Origin: Acidobacteriota bacterium
GTDB lineage: Bacteria; Acidobacteriota; UBA6911
DNA length: 16,174 nt
NCBI GenBank assembly: GCA_031254095.1
Contig: JAIRVC010000393.1
Span: forward strand, 1 to 16,174
Reading direction: 5' to 3'
The translations under genes were made by a program, and so were the position numbers. Below are positions 1 through 6,344 of the stretch, one piece after another (the first letter of the stretch is position 1; each line of letters opens with the position of its first letter). The notes below the pieces were generated by a model, which saw nothing but the letters and a program-made list of their open reading frames with translations, had not been told where the DNA came from and did not search any database.

Positions 1-95
1 TATATGCCTCGGTTCCTGCGCTCCGTGCGCCTCGCACTTCATCCCGCGCAGACAATTAATTAGCGTTTCCACAGGAAAGCGCTGAATAAAAACGA

Positions 96-1769
96 ATGAG
101 CATTCTTGACTGGCTGGTAATGTGCGGGTTCGGGGCCTTCGTCGTTATTTACGGCGTCTGGAAAACCGGCCGCGACACCTCGCAGTACCTGCTTGCGGGC
201 CGGTCAAAGCCGTGGTTTGCCGTGATGCTTTCGGTTATGGCGACGCAGGCCAGCGCCATCACATTCCTTTCGACGCCGGGACAGGCTTACGTCGATGGAA
301 TGCGCTTTGTGCAGTTCTATCTCGGCCTGCCGATCGCCATGATTATCCTCTGTCAGACAGCGGTTCCGCTTTTTCACCGGCTGAAAGTTTTTACCGCGTA
401 TGAATTTCTCGAACAACGCTTCGACCTCAAAAACCGCCTGCTGGGAGCGATACTGTTTCTTATTCAGCGCGGACTGGCGGCCGGTTTTACCATTCTCGCG
501 CCCTCGCTGATTCTCTCGATTCTGCTTAAATGGGATCTTGGCCTGACGATTATTGTCATTGGTTCTATTGTTGTGCTTTACACCGCCGTGGGCGGGTCGG
601 AAGCCGTCGGTAAAACGCATCTCCTTCAGGTGGCGATCATCGCGCTGGGGATGGGTTTTGCGTTTATCCTGGTTTTACGCGCTCTGCCCTCCGACATATC
701 GGGTTTTGACGCCGTGCGGGTTGCCGGTCAAATGGGAAAAATGAATATCCTCACTTTCAATTTTGACTGGCGCGACCGCTACACGTTCTGGAGCGGCCTG
801 ATCGGAGGAACGTTTCTGGCGCTCTCATATTTCGGAACCGACCAGTCGCAGGTAGCGCGGTATCTGACGGGGCGGTCGGTCAGGGAAAGCCGCGTCGGGC
901 TCCTGGCCAACGGCATTGCCAAAATTCCCATGCAGTTCGCGATTCTCCTTCTGGGCACGCTGGTTTTTGCCTATTACCAGTTTGCTTTGCCGCCCCTGTT
1001 TTTTAATCCCGTCGAAGAAGCGAAAGTTCGCGCCGGTGCGCAGGCCGAGGAATATGGCCGTCTGGAGAGCGATTTCGCCCGCGTTCACGCCGAAAAGCAG
1101 ACAATGATTCGCGAGGCGCTTTCTCACGGCGGCGTCGCGGTCGAGTCAATGCGGCAGTTGCGATCCGAAGAGCTGCGTCTGCGCGAAGAAGCCGCCGGGC
1201 TTGTGCGCGCCTCCGGTCCGAATGCCGATACGAACGATACGAATTATATTTTTCTGAACTTTGTTCTCGGAGTAATGCCGGCGGGTTTGATCGGGCTGGT
1301 TCTCGCCGCGATTCTGGCGGCATCCATGTCTTCAACATCGGCGGAACTGAACGCTCTGGCCTCCACAACGACGATAGACATATATAAGCGCCTGATACGA
1401 TCGGAAGGCGGCGACAGGCATTTTCTGTTTATTTCGCGCGCCGCCACCGTTTTCTGGGGAATGGTCGCCATCGGTTTCGCGCTTTTCGTCGATGCGAAGG
1501 GATCGCTGGTTGAGGCGGTCAATATACTTGGATCGCTTTTTTACGGCGTGATTTTAGGGCTTTTCCTGATCGCCTTTTTCCTGAAAAAGGTTACGGGAAC
1601 GCCGGTCTTCATCGCCGCGCTCGCCACGGAAGCGCTGGTTCTCGCCTGTTTCTTTTTTACGGAAATTCCATTCCTCTGGTACAACGTGATCGGCTGCGTG
1701 GTAATGGCGCTATTGGCTCTTGCGCTGCAAAAAATCCTGCCATGCCGGACGGCGGTTAGTGGTCGGTGA
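96..1769 (+). CDS. Sodium:solute symporter (SSS/SLC5-like family)
   Basis: Inner-membrane secondary transporter expected to couple Na+ entry to uptake of a solute; the substrate cannot be read from sequence. Of 557 residues, most form hydrophobic helices. Family hallmarks are an early GRSKPW (about 35-40), ATQASAITFLSTPGQAY (49-65), the central GTDQSQVARYLTGRS signature (247-261) and AASMSSTSAELNALAST (408-424), the helix with small polar residues that in this family helps form the second Na+ site. Residues about 305-380 form a long charged, Glu/Arg-rich segment with coiled-coil character between two helices, ending in DTNYIFLNFV. The ATG at 96 begins a normal family N-terminus, but no close Shine-Dalgarno is visible (AGGAAAG at 73-79 is distant). 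The last codons fall in an AGTGRYC heptamer repeat. The gene stands alone. Family assignment is secure. Confidence 0.93.
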   Translation: MSILDWLVMCGFGAFVVIYGVWKTGRDTSQYLLAGRSKPWFAVMLSVMATQASAITFLSTPGQAYVDGMRFVQFYLGLPIAMIILCQTAVPLFHRLKVFTAYEFLEQRFDLKNRLLGAILFLIQRGLAAGFTILAPSLILSILLKWDLGLTIIVIGSIVVLYTAVGGSEAVGKTHLLQVAIIALGMGFAFILVLRALPSDISGFDAVRVAGQMGKMNILTFNFDWRDRYTFWSGLIGGTFLALSYFGTDQSQVARYLTGRSVRESRVGLLANGIAKIPMQFAILLLGTLVFAYYQFALPPLFFNPVEEAKVRAGAQAEEYGRLESDFARVHAEKQTMIREALSHGGVAVESMRQLRSEELRLREEAAGLVRASGPNADTNDTNYIFLNFVLGVMPAGLIGLVLAAILAASMSSTSAELNALASTTTIDIYKRLIRSEGGDRHFLFISRAATVFWGMVAIGFALFVDAKGSLVEAVNILGSLFYGVILGLFLIAFFLKKVTGTPVFIAALATEALVLACFFFTEIPFLWYNVIGCVVMALLALALQKILPCRTAVSGR

Positions 1770-1773
1770 TCAG
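1755..1773. repeat. AGTGRYC heptamer repeat, short copy
   Basis: Two adjacent 7-bp units (AGTGGTC, GGTGATC, then AG) cover the last codons and the TGA stop of the symporter. The same unit occurs three times in a row at 12403-12425. The repeat therefore appears to have supplied or replaced the symporter's C-terminus. The sequence match between the two loci is seen directly; the idea of a dispersed family is inference. Confidence 0.45.
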
Positions 1774-1841
1774 AAAAACCCGCTGCGAGCCATCTTTACG
1801 GTAACTTCAAAATGAAGTCACAGGCAAACAAATCTGATTTT

Positions 1842-1890
1842 TATAATTTTGGACTGCGGATTTTATATTTCGCCTGAGTGACGTCATAAT
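1842..1890 (+). promoter_or_regulatory. Possible fitAB promoter and operator region
   Basis: A TATAAT hexamer lies at 1842-1847 without a convincing -35 box (GTCACA at 1817-1822 gives a 19-bp spacer). An 8-bp perfect palindrome, TGACGTCA, lies at 1879-1886 and overlaps a CATAAT hexamer (1885-1890), about 50 bp before fitA. FitA-type ribbon-helix-helix proteins usually repress their own operon by binding an inverted repeat upstream, so the palindrome is a candidate operator. This is inference from position and symmetry. Confidence 0.3.
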
Positions 1891-1934
1891 GCTAAACTTG
1901 CTGTCAGTGAAAGCAATAATACGGAGGTGAAATC

Positions 1935-2201
1935 ATGGCGGTGCTTACGGTGCGCAACCTGCCGGATGAAGTGCATCGCGCCTTACGCCTGCGGGCGGCA
2001 GGAAACAGACGCAGTACGGAATCCGAGGTGCGCGAAATTCTGGCGAGCGCGGTTATTCCGGAACAGCGTATCCGCATGGGTACGGCGATGGCGGCCATCA
2101 CTCGCGGAAACGGATTGACGAAAGAAGACGTCTTTGCGCTTGAAAAGGCGATAAAGGAAACGCGCGATAACAAACCCGCCGAACCGTTGAGGTTTGAATG
2201 A
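1935..2201 (+). CDS. fitA: FitA-like ribbon-helix-helix antitoxin
   Basis: Small DNA-binding antitoxin of a type II toxin-antitoxin pair; it should bind and neutralise the PIN-domain toxin encoded next and repress the operon. The 88 residues begin LTVRNLPDEVHRALRLRAA, followed by RSTESEVREILASAV, the classic FitA/Arc-type strand-helix-helix with the Arg-Ser-x-x-x-Glu turn (about residues 4-40). The C-terminal half (about 41-88) is charged and is expected to thread over the toxin. A strong Shine-Dalgarno GGAGGTGA (1923-1930) sits just before the ATG at 1935, which fixes the start. It overlaps the toxin gene by 4 bp (ATGA), so translation is probably coupled. Confidence 0.9.
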   Translation: MAVLTVRNLPDEVHRALRLRAAGNRRSTESEVREILASAVIPEQRIRMGTAMAAITRGNGLTKEDVFALEKAIKETRDNKPAEPLRFE

Positions 2202-2617
2202 TTATTCTTGATACCAATGTCGTTTCCGAAACGATGAAGCCGGAACCGGACGTGAATGTTTTAAACTGGCTGGACGGGCAGGTTTCGGAAACTCTCTACC
2301 TGACCAGCGTAACATTGGCCGAACTGCTGTTCGGCGTCGCGGCTTTGCCGGCTGGAAAGCGAAAGAACCGGCTGACCGCCGCCATTGACGGCCTGATAGA
2401 CCTGTTCGCTGAACGGACGCTTCCTTTTGACGCGATTGCGGCGCGGCATTATGCTTCGCTGGCCGTGGCGGCGCGGCGAAAGGGGCGGGGATTCCCCGCG
2501 CCGGACGGATACATTGCGGCCATTGCGGCGGCGCGTGGATATCTTATCGCTTCCCGCGACACCGCGGCGTTTGAATCCGCCGGACTCACGGTCTTCAACC
2601 CCTGGGCGCGGCAATAG
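2198..2617 (+). CDS. fitB: FitB/VapC-type PIN-domain toxin
   Basis: Putative Mg2+-dependent ribonuclease toxin of 139 residues, the normal length for FitB. The four acidic residues expected in a PIN active site are visible: D5 in ILDTNVVSE, E42 in TLAELLFG, D103 in APDGYIAAIA and D121 in IASRDTAAF. Family members cleave RNA and are silenced by the cognate antitoxin; the RNA target here is unknown. The ATG overlaps the fitA stop. It converges on radC with only 25 bp between the stops, so read-through or a shared terminator is likely. The catalytic set is complete, so the toxin looks functional. Naming as fitB rather than vapC rests on the FitA-type partner. Confidence 0.92.
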   Translation: MIILDTNVVSETMKPEPDVNVLNWLDGQVSETLYLTSVTLAELLFGVAALPAGKRKNRLTAAIDGLIDLFAERTLPFDAIAARHYASLAVAARRKGRGFPAPDGYIAAIAAARGYLIASRDTAAFESAGLTVFNPWARQ

Positions 2618-2618
2618 T

Positions 2619-2629
2619 GAACCTCTAAA
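2619..2629 (+). repeat. Short match to the arm of the 125-bp inverted repeat
   Basis: GAACCTCTAAA in the fitB/radC convergent gap is identical to part of the outer arm of the inverted-repeat element at 5664-5788. No second arm is present, so this could be a remnant or chance. Both copies lie a few bases after the stop codons of convergent genes. Confidence 0.25.
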
Positions 2630-2642
2630 GACAGGGAAGCCC

Positions 2643-3272
2643 TCACAAATCGTCAAGCCGGCTGGCATCGGCAAAGCTGTAGTAGTAATCGTGGCCGATA
2701 ACGATGTGATCAAGCACGCGGATTCCAAGGATTTTTCCGGCATTAACCAGACGTTTTGTGCATTCGCGGTCTTCACGGCTCGGCGCGGGATCGCCGGATG
2801 GATGATTGTGCAGTAAAATAATCGCCGACGTGCCGTCCCTGACCGCGAATGAAAAAACCTCCCGCGGATGGACTACGGAAACATTCAGGCTTCCAACCGA
2901 AACCAGCACCTCTCTGATTAACTGGTTTTTTGAATTCAACTGTAGTGAGAAAAAATATTCCCGCCGGGCGGAAAAAAACCGCGCCCTGTATCTGTGATAA
3001 AGCTCCCGGCTGCTGGAAAACCGCTCTCCCGCGCGAAGCGGGGCGCTGCAAGCCTCGCGCCCCAGTTCAAGCGACAGATACAACGCCGACGCCTGTTTTT
3101 CTGATATTTTGCCGGCGGAGCGTATTTCCTCTTTCGACGCGCATGCCAAGCCCTGCACGGAGCCGAAATGCCGCAGGAGACGCCGCGCGGCGGCAATCGA
3201 AGCGGAACTTTCGGCGCCGCGGGAAATAACGGCGGCGAGCAAATTCAAAGGTTCTTCCATAATAACGGTCAC
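2643..3272 (-). CDS. radC: RadC family JAMM/MPN domain protein
   Basis: RadC-like protein of 209 residues. The N-terminal helix-hairpin-helix-like part (about 9-75) leads to a JAMM metalloprotease-fold domain with the complete zinc motif H155-x-H157-(x7)-S165-(x2)-D168 in LLHNHPSGDPAPSREDREC. The family's function is unsettled: an old link to DNA repair was withdrawn, and many members sit on mobile or genome-plasticity loci. Compared with typical RadC (about 220 or more residues), the opening RERLLxxGxxxLSDAE-like segment is missing, and an in-frame stop at 3288-3290 shows it is not encoded directly upstream. The given start is GTG at 3272; ATG at 3260 is the alternative, and neither has a good Shine-Dalgarno. 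It is divergent from the nicotinamidase-like gene. Confidence 0.88.
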   Translation of the reverse strand: MTVIMEEPLNLLAAVISRGAESSASIAAARRLLRHFGSVQGLACASKEEIRSAGKISEKQASALYLSLELGREACSAPLRAGERFSSSRELYHRYRARFFSARREYFFSLQLNSKNQLIREVLVSVGSLNVSVVHPREVFSFAVRDGTSAIILLHNHPSGDPAPSREDRECTKRLVNAGKILGIRVLDHIVIGHDYYYSFADASRLDDL

Positions 3273-3298
3273 ACATATATCTAACTGTCATACCCCTC

Positions 3299-3328
3299 TT
3301 AACGACAAAACTATTTTCTGTATATAAT
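3299..3328 (+). promoter_or_regulatory. Likely sigma70-type promoter for the hydrolase-hemW pair
   Basis: A perfect TATAAT -10 box (3323-3328) is preceded by TTAACG (3299-3304) with an 18-bp spacer. It lies about 30 bp before the ATG at 3357, in the divergent gap with radC. The -10 match is strong and the -35 moderate. Confidence 0.5.
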
Positions 3329-3356
3329 CCCGCCGGATAATGAAAGAGAGGCGCCG

Positions 3357-3953
3357 ATGAAGAATTTGTTCTTTTTCGATATAGATACGCAGAAAGATTT
3401 TATGCTTAAAACCGGTGCGCTTTATGTGCCGGGAGCCGAACGAATTATTCCCCGGTTAAGGCGTTTGTTCGATTTCGCGGTAAAAAACGAAATATCCGTC
3501 ATTTCGACAATGGATACTCACACGGCAGGCGATCCCGAATTTTCGGAATTTCCGCCGCATTGCGTCAGGGGAACCGATGGCTGGCGAAAGCTGGACGACA
3601 CGCTGCTTGCGCATCCGCTGATTTTTCCCATCAAGCCCGTTGACAGAAATCTGTCCGACTGTCTGCGCAAAAACCGCCAGATCATCGTCGAAAAAGATAC
3701 ATTTGATGCTTTCAGCAACCCGGCAATGGAGCGCCTCGCGCGCGCTTTGCCGCCGCGCGCCATTGTTTTCGGCGTGGCGACGGAATATTGCGTCAAAAAG
3801 GCGGTTCTTGGACTGCGGCAATTGGGCGTACAAACTGTGGTAGTCAGCGACGCGGTGCGGGCGATCGCGCCCAAAACCGAAAAAGAGGCGATTGATGAAA
3901 TGCAGGCCGCCGGCGCGAGCTTCGTTCCGGTGGCGAATATTTTTGATTTATAA
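3357..3953 (+). CDS. pncA: Nicotinamidase-like cysteine hydrolase (isochorismatase fold)
   Basis: Predicted cytosolic amidase of 198 residues, probably converting nicotinamide to nicotinate in NAD salvage. The catalytic triad of the family is visible: D10 in FDIDTQKDF, K113 in VEKDTFDAF and C145 in GVATEYC. A nicotinamidase-type metal site also appears intact: D53 and H55 in TMDTHT and H68 in PPHCVRGTDG; the HCVxGTxG string is typical of nicotinamidases rather than isochorismatases. The Shine-Dalgarno is GAGAGG, just upstream of the ATG. The stop overlaps the hemW start by one base (TAATG), so the two are translationally coupled. Related amidohydrolases share the triad, so the exact substrate is inferred. 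Confidence 0.85.
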   Translation: MKNLFFFDIDTQKDFMLKTGALYVPGAERIIPRLRRLFDFAVKNEISVISTMDTHTAGDPEFSEFPPHCVRGTDGWRKLDDTLLAHPLIFPIKPVDRNLSDCLRKNRQIIVEKDTFDAFSNPAMERLARALPPRAIVFGVATEYCVKKAVLGLRQLGVQTVVVSDAVRAIAPKTEKEAIDEMQAAGASFVPVANIFDL

Positions 3954-5143
3954 TGACGCCAAAAATAACCGCCGGCTGTTATTTTCATATCCCATTTTGC
4001 GCGCGTAAATGCGCCTACTGCCATTTTCTCAGCTTCCCTTTCGACGAAAAAACGGAAGAACGCTACGCGAACGCGGTACTGATGGAATTGCGGCTTTTTG
4101 CCGCGCGCCTTCAATCCATGCCGCCGGTGGATTCGATTTATTTCGGCGGCGGCACGCCTGGCCTGATTCCCGCGGAACATATCGCCGGCATTCTCGACGA
4201 ATGCCGGCGTATTTTTCCCGTAGCCGCCGGCTGCGAAATAACGCTGGAAACAAATCCCGGAACCGTTTCACCGGAAAAAGCGGCGGCTTACCGGGCTGCC
4301 GGCATAAACCGCGTCTCTGTCGGGGCGCAGTCTTTTTCCGACGCGGAACTCCGGGCTGTCGGCCGGATTCATTCCGCCGCCGAAATCGCGGATTCGCTGG
4401 CCGCGCTGTCCGGCGCGGGTTTTGACAATATCAGCCTTGATCTGATGCTCGGCCTCCCGGAACAGACCGCCGAAAGCTGGCGCGCGACGCTTGGGGCGGC
4501 GGTGAATTTTCCCATCCGGCATATTTCCGTTTACATGCTTGAACTTCATAAATTTGATGAATTTGTTGAATTTCTTGAGTTTGACGAGCGGCCGCCTCTT
4601 TTGGCGCGCGCGGCCGAAGGAAAACCGTCGCTTCCCGGAGAGGACATGGTCGCCGATATGTACGCGGAGACGATAGATTTTCTGGGCTCGCGAGGCTTGG
4701 AACAATACGAAATCAGCAATTTCGCCCGCCCGGGAAGCGCGTCGCGCCACAATCTGAAATACTGGCGGCGAACGCCGGTCTATGGTTTCGGCCTTGGCAG
4801 CCATTCATTTGACGGCCATTTCCGTTACGCCAATACAAGCGAAATGGAAGACTACTGCCGCCGGATTGAATCAGGCATAAGCCCCGTTGTCCGGCGTTCG
4901 GAGGTGACGGAAAAGCAGGCGCTTGAAGAAACGTTTTTCCTCGGCCTGCGCCTGACAGAGGGCGTTGATCTGCGCGGCAGCGCCGCCGCCGGCTTTCTGT
5001 CTGAACGCAAAAATGCCCAAAGTGCCCAAAGTGCCATGAATGAGTTTCGCGCCCAGGGATTAATTGACATGGACGAGTCGCGCCTGCGCCTGACTGTGAA
5101 AGGAATGCTGCTTTCCAACGAGATACTGGAATATTTCGTATAA
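3953..5143 (+). CDS. hemW: HemW-like radical SAM protein (HemN/CPO-III related)
   Basis: Radical SAM protein of the HemW group, often annotated as oxygen-independent coproporphyrinogen III oxidase but regarded as a heme-binding chaperone in characterised members. The [4Fe-4S] motif is C16-x3-C20-x2-C23 within HIPFCARKCAYCHF, the HemW form; YFGGGTPGLI (63-72) is the glycine-rich SAM-binding strand. QYEISNFARPG (251-261), HNLKYW (266-271) and GLGSHSF (280-286) are further HemW signatures, with a HemN_C-like domain after about residue 310. Length (396) is normal. Oddities are two in-frame 9-bp tandem repeats, one encoding four Phe-x-Glu units at 201-212 and one encoding NAQSAQSAM at 354-362. It is coupled to the upstream hydrolase. 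Confidence 0.93.
   Translation: MTPKITAGCYFHIPFCARKCAYCHFLSFPFDEKTEERYANAVLMELRLFAARLQSMPPVDSIYFGGGTPGLIPAEHIAGILDECRRIFPVAAGCEITLETNPGTVSPEKAAAYRAAGINRVSVGAQSFSDAELRAVGRIHSAAEIADSLAALSGAGFDNISLDLMLGLPEQTAESWRATLGAAVNFPIRHISVYMLELHKFDEFVEFLEFDERPPLLARAAEGKPSLPGEDMVADMYAETIDFLGSRGLEQYEISNFARPGSASRHNLKYWRRTPVYGFGLGSHSFDGHFRYANTSEMEDYCRRIESGISPVVRRSEVTEKQALEETFFLGLRLTEGVDLRGSAAAGFLSERKNAQSAQSAMNEFRAQGLIDMDESRLRLTVKGMLLSNEILEYFV
4551..4586 (+). repeat. In-frame 9-bp tandem repeat inside hemW (four units)
   Basis: Four consecutive 9-bp units (AATTTGATG, AATTTGTTG, AATTTCTTG, AGTTTGACG) encode repeated Phe-x-Glu tripeptides. They fall where HemW proteins usually have a short ExGT-type loop, so this looks like a slippage-derived insertion. 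Base composition is AT-rich compared with the flanks. Confidence 0.6.
5012..5038 (+). repeat. In-frame 9-bp tandem repeat inside hemW (three units)
   Basis: AATGCCCAA, AGTGCCCAA and AGTGCCATG follow one another, encoding NAQ, SAQ and SAM. The units are near-identical, and the total is a multiple of three, so the frame is kept. Confidence 0.55.
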
Positions 5144-5163
5144 TCACCGGAATATGGTAAACT

Positions 5164-5169
5164 TATAAT
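5164..5169 (+). promoter_or_regulatory. Possible -10 box for the zinc-ribbon gene
   Basis: A perfect TATAAT lies 21 bp after the hemW stop and 47 bp before the ATG at 5217. The region 17 bp further upstream (TAATCA) is a poor -35, so the site is tentative. It suggests separate transcription from hemW. Confidence 0.3.
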
Positions 5170-5216
5170 TTCGGCATTAGCCCAGCCCGTATATTCCATC
5201 AACCCCCAGGAGAAAA

Positions 5217-5645
5217 ATGCCCAGAAAATACAGTCAGTCCGGATACATGGATTCAGAGAGGGATAATAAACCGGCTTCCCGTCCCGAAAAGAGCGAATTC
5301 AAGGTAAGCGGCAGGGTGGAAACAAAATTTAACTTGGTAACGCGGTGCAACAACTGCGCGGCTGAAATACAGGTAGCAGGTCAGATTCAGGTAATTGACC
5401 GCTGCAAAAACTGCGGGAATGACCTGCACTCCTGCCGCAATTGCCGTAATTTTGATCCGTCGGCGAGAAATGAGTGCGTTAAACCGGTGGAAGCGCGCGT
5501 TACCAGCAAAAACAAAAACAATTTCTGCGCCTTTTTTGAAGCCAAAACGCTTATCGAAAAGCAGGGAAGCGGCGCGGCGCCCGCCGTATCCAGCAGGCCT
5601 GTTGATCCGCATCGCCAGGCCTTCCTTGATCTCTTTAAATCTTAA
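5217..5645 (+). CDS. Conserved small double zinc-ribbon protein, function unknown
   Basis: A 142-residue soluble protein with eight cysteines arranged as C44-x2-C47, C63-x2-C66, C73-x2-C76, C87 and C104, consistent with two Zn-binding ribbons. The core reads RCNNCAAE, then DRCKNCGNDLHSCRNCRNFDP, ECVKPVEARV and NNFCAFFEAK. This layout recalls uncharacterised proteins in Acidobacteria-like genomes; I do not know a tested function. The charged N-terminus (1-30) and the C-terminal tail after 115 look disordered, the tail ending in a short helix HRQAFLDLFKS. The start is supported by AGGAG at 5208-5212. A TATAAT at 5164-5169 may be its -10 box. RNA or protein binding is possible but not shown. Confidence 0.8.
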   Translation: MPRKYSQSGYMDSERDNKPASRPEKSEFKVSGRVETKFNLVTRCNNCAAEIQVAGQIQVIDRCKNCGNDLHSCRNCRNFDPSARNECVKPVEARVTSKNKNNFCAFFEAKTLIEKQGSGAAPAVSSRPVDPHRQAFLDLFKS

Positions 5646-5663
5646 TCAGCGTGAAATATCCAC

Positions 5664-5788
5664 AGGGAACCTCTAAAAACTCCAAAATCAAGGCTTGCGG
5701 CCGAGCCAAAAGCGGAGTTTACATTTACGTAAATAAGCATTTTGGATCGGCTGCGTAACGCAGAGTTTGGGGTTTTTAGAGGTTCCCT
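5664..5788. repeat. 125-bp inverted-repeat element (MITE/REP-like) in a convergent gap
   Basis: The outer 23-bp arms at 5664-5686 and 5766-5788 (beginning AGGGAACCTCTAAAAA and its complement) match at 22 of 23 positions. Inner parts also pair: TTGCGGCCGAGCCAAAA on the left against the complement of TTTTGGATCGGCTGCG on the right, and a TTTACGTAAA palindrome lies near the centre. The whole element could fold into one long hairpin. It holds no ORF and ends next to the mscL stop codon, filling the gap between convergent genes, where it could act as a bidirectional terminator. A transposase-mobilised MITE is the main alternative. Confidence 0.7.
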
Positions 5789-6232
5789 CTAGCCAAGCTG
5801 CGATGTGCAATGAGGGCAGCGCGTCGCCTTGATTGGAATCTTTGAAGCGCAAAACGGACATTCCTTTTCCGCCGGTTCAGCGTTTGGCGCCGGAACGGGC
5901 GCTTTTTTAAACCGGTTGACCTGCCTGACCAGCATAAAAATCGCGAATGCCACTATGATGAAATCAATTACGGTATTGATGAATATACCGTAATTGATGG
6001 TGGCGACGCCAGCAACCTTTGCCGCCTCCAACGTCGGATACTGTTCGGCGGACAGGCTTATGAAAAGATTGCTGAAATCAACATTGCCCATTAGTTTTCC
6101 AAGGGGCGGCGTCAACAGATCCGAGACGAGCGATGTGACGATTTTACCGAAGGCCGCGCCGATGATGATACCGACGGCCATATCGATAACGTTTCCCCGC
6201 ATCGCGAATTCTTTAAATTCTTTGATTATCAT
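5789..6232 (-). CDS. mscL: MscL large-conductance mechanosensitive channel with zinc-ribbon tail
   Basis: Inner-membrane tension-gated channel that releases osmolytes on hypo-osmotic shock. The start at 6232 is chosen because GGAGG sits five bases before this ATG and the product begins [21 protein letters not shown], matching known MscL; an upstream ATG at 6250 would add six residues. With this start there are 147 residues: TM1 about 12-38, a short periplasmic loop, TM2 about 82-103 ([20 protein letters not shown]). In place of the usual cytoplasmic helix bundle, a Pro/Ala linker leads to C125-x2-C128-x10-C139-x2-C142 ([19 protein letters not shown]), a zinc ribbon. Similar tails exist in some bacterial MscL proteins. 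The gene converges on the zinc-ribbon protein gene. Confidence 0.93.
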   Translation of the reverse strand: MIIKEFKEFAMRGNVIDMAVGIIIGAAFGKIVTSLVSDLLTPPLGKLMGNVDFSNLFISLSAEQYPTLEAAKVAGVATINYGIFINTVIDFIIVAFAIFMLVRQVNRFKKAPVPAPNAEPAEKECPFCASKIPIKATRCPHCTSQLG

Positions 6233-6301
6233 CCGTTCCTCCAGCTTCATTAATCAGCGCCCATATCGGCAGCTTCAATCCTGAAGTTACTTAAAAATGG
6301 T

Positions 6302-6344
6302 TCACGGCGGATTTTTACCGCACACTGCCCGTTAAGCGCCGTGA
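6302..6344 (-). terminator. Weak stem after the CoA-activase gene
   Basis: TCACGGCG (6302-6309) pairs with CGCCGTGA (6337-6344) around a long loop that holds a small GCGG/CCGC stem. On the minus strand an ATTTTT tract follows. The right arm lies within the last codons of the activase gene. The long loop makes a true terminator doubtful. Confidence 0.25.

Noticed and set aside
1..95. Possible end of an upstream gene or promoter at the left edge
   Set aside because: No clear promoter hexamers, RNA gene or supported reading frame could be identified in these 95 bases; only an imperfect TTTCC-ACA-GGAAA symmetry is present.
1804..1818. Small hairpin ACTTCA-AAA-TGAAGT after the symporter
   Set aside because: The stem is only 6 AT-rich base pairs with a 3-nt loop and no T-run follows, so a terminator call is not supported.
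3067..3291. 74-codon minus-strand frame starting at 3291 just upstream of radC, with a GAGGGG close to its ATG
   Set aside because: The spacing is about one base, too short for a ribosome-binding site, and the product is Arg-rich noise overlapping radC in another frame.
3518..4180. 220-codon minus-strand frame across the hydrolase/hemW junction
   Set aside because: It overlaps two strong genes with intact catalytic motifs and has no coherent motif of its own.
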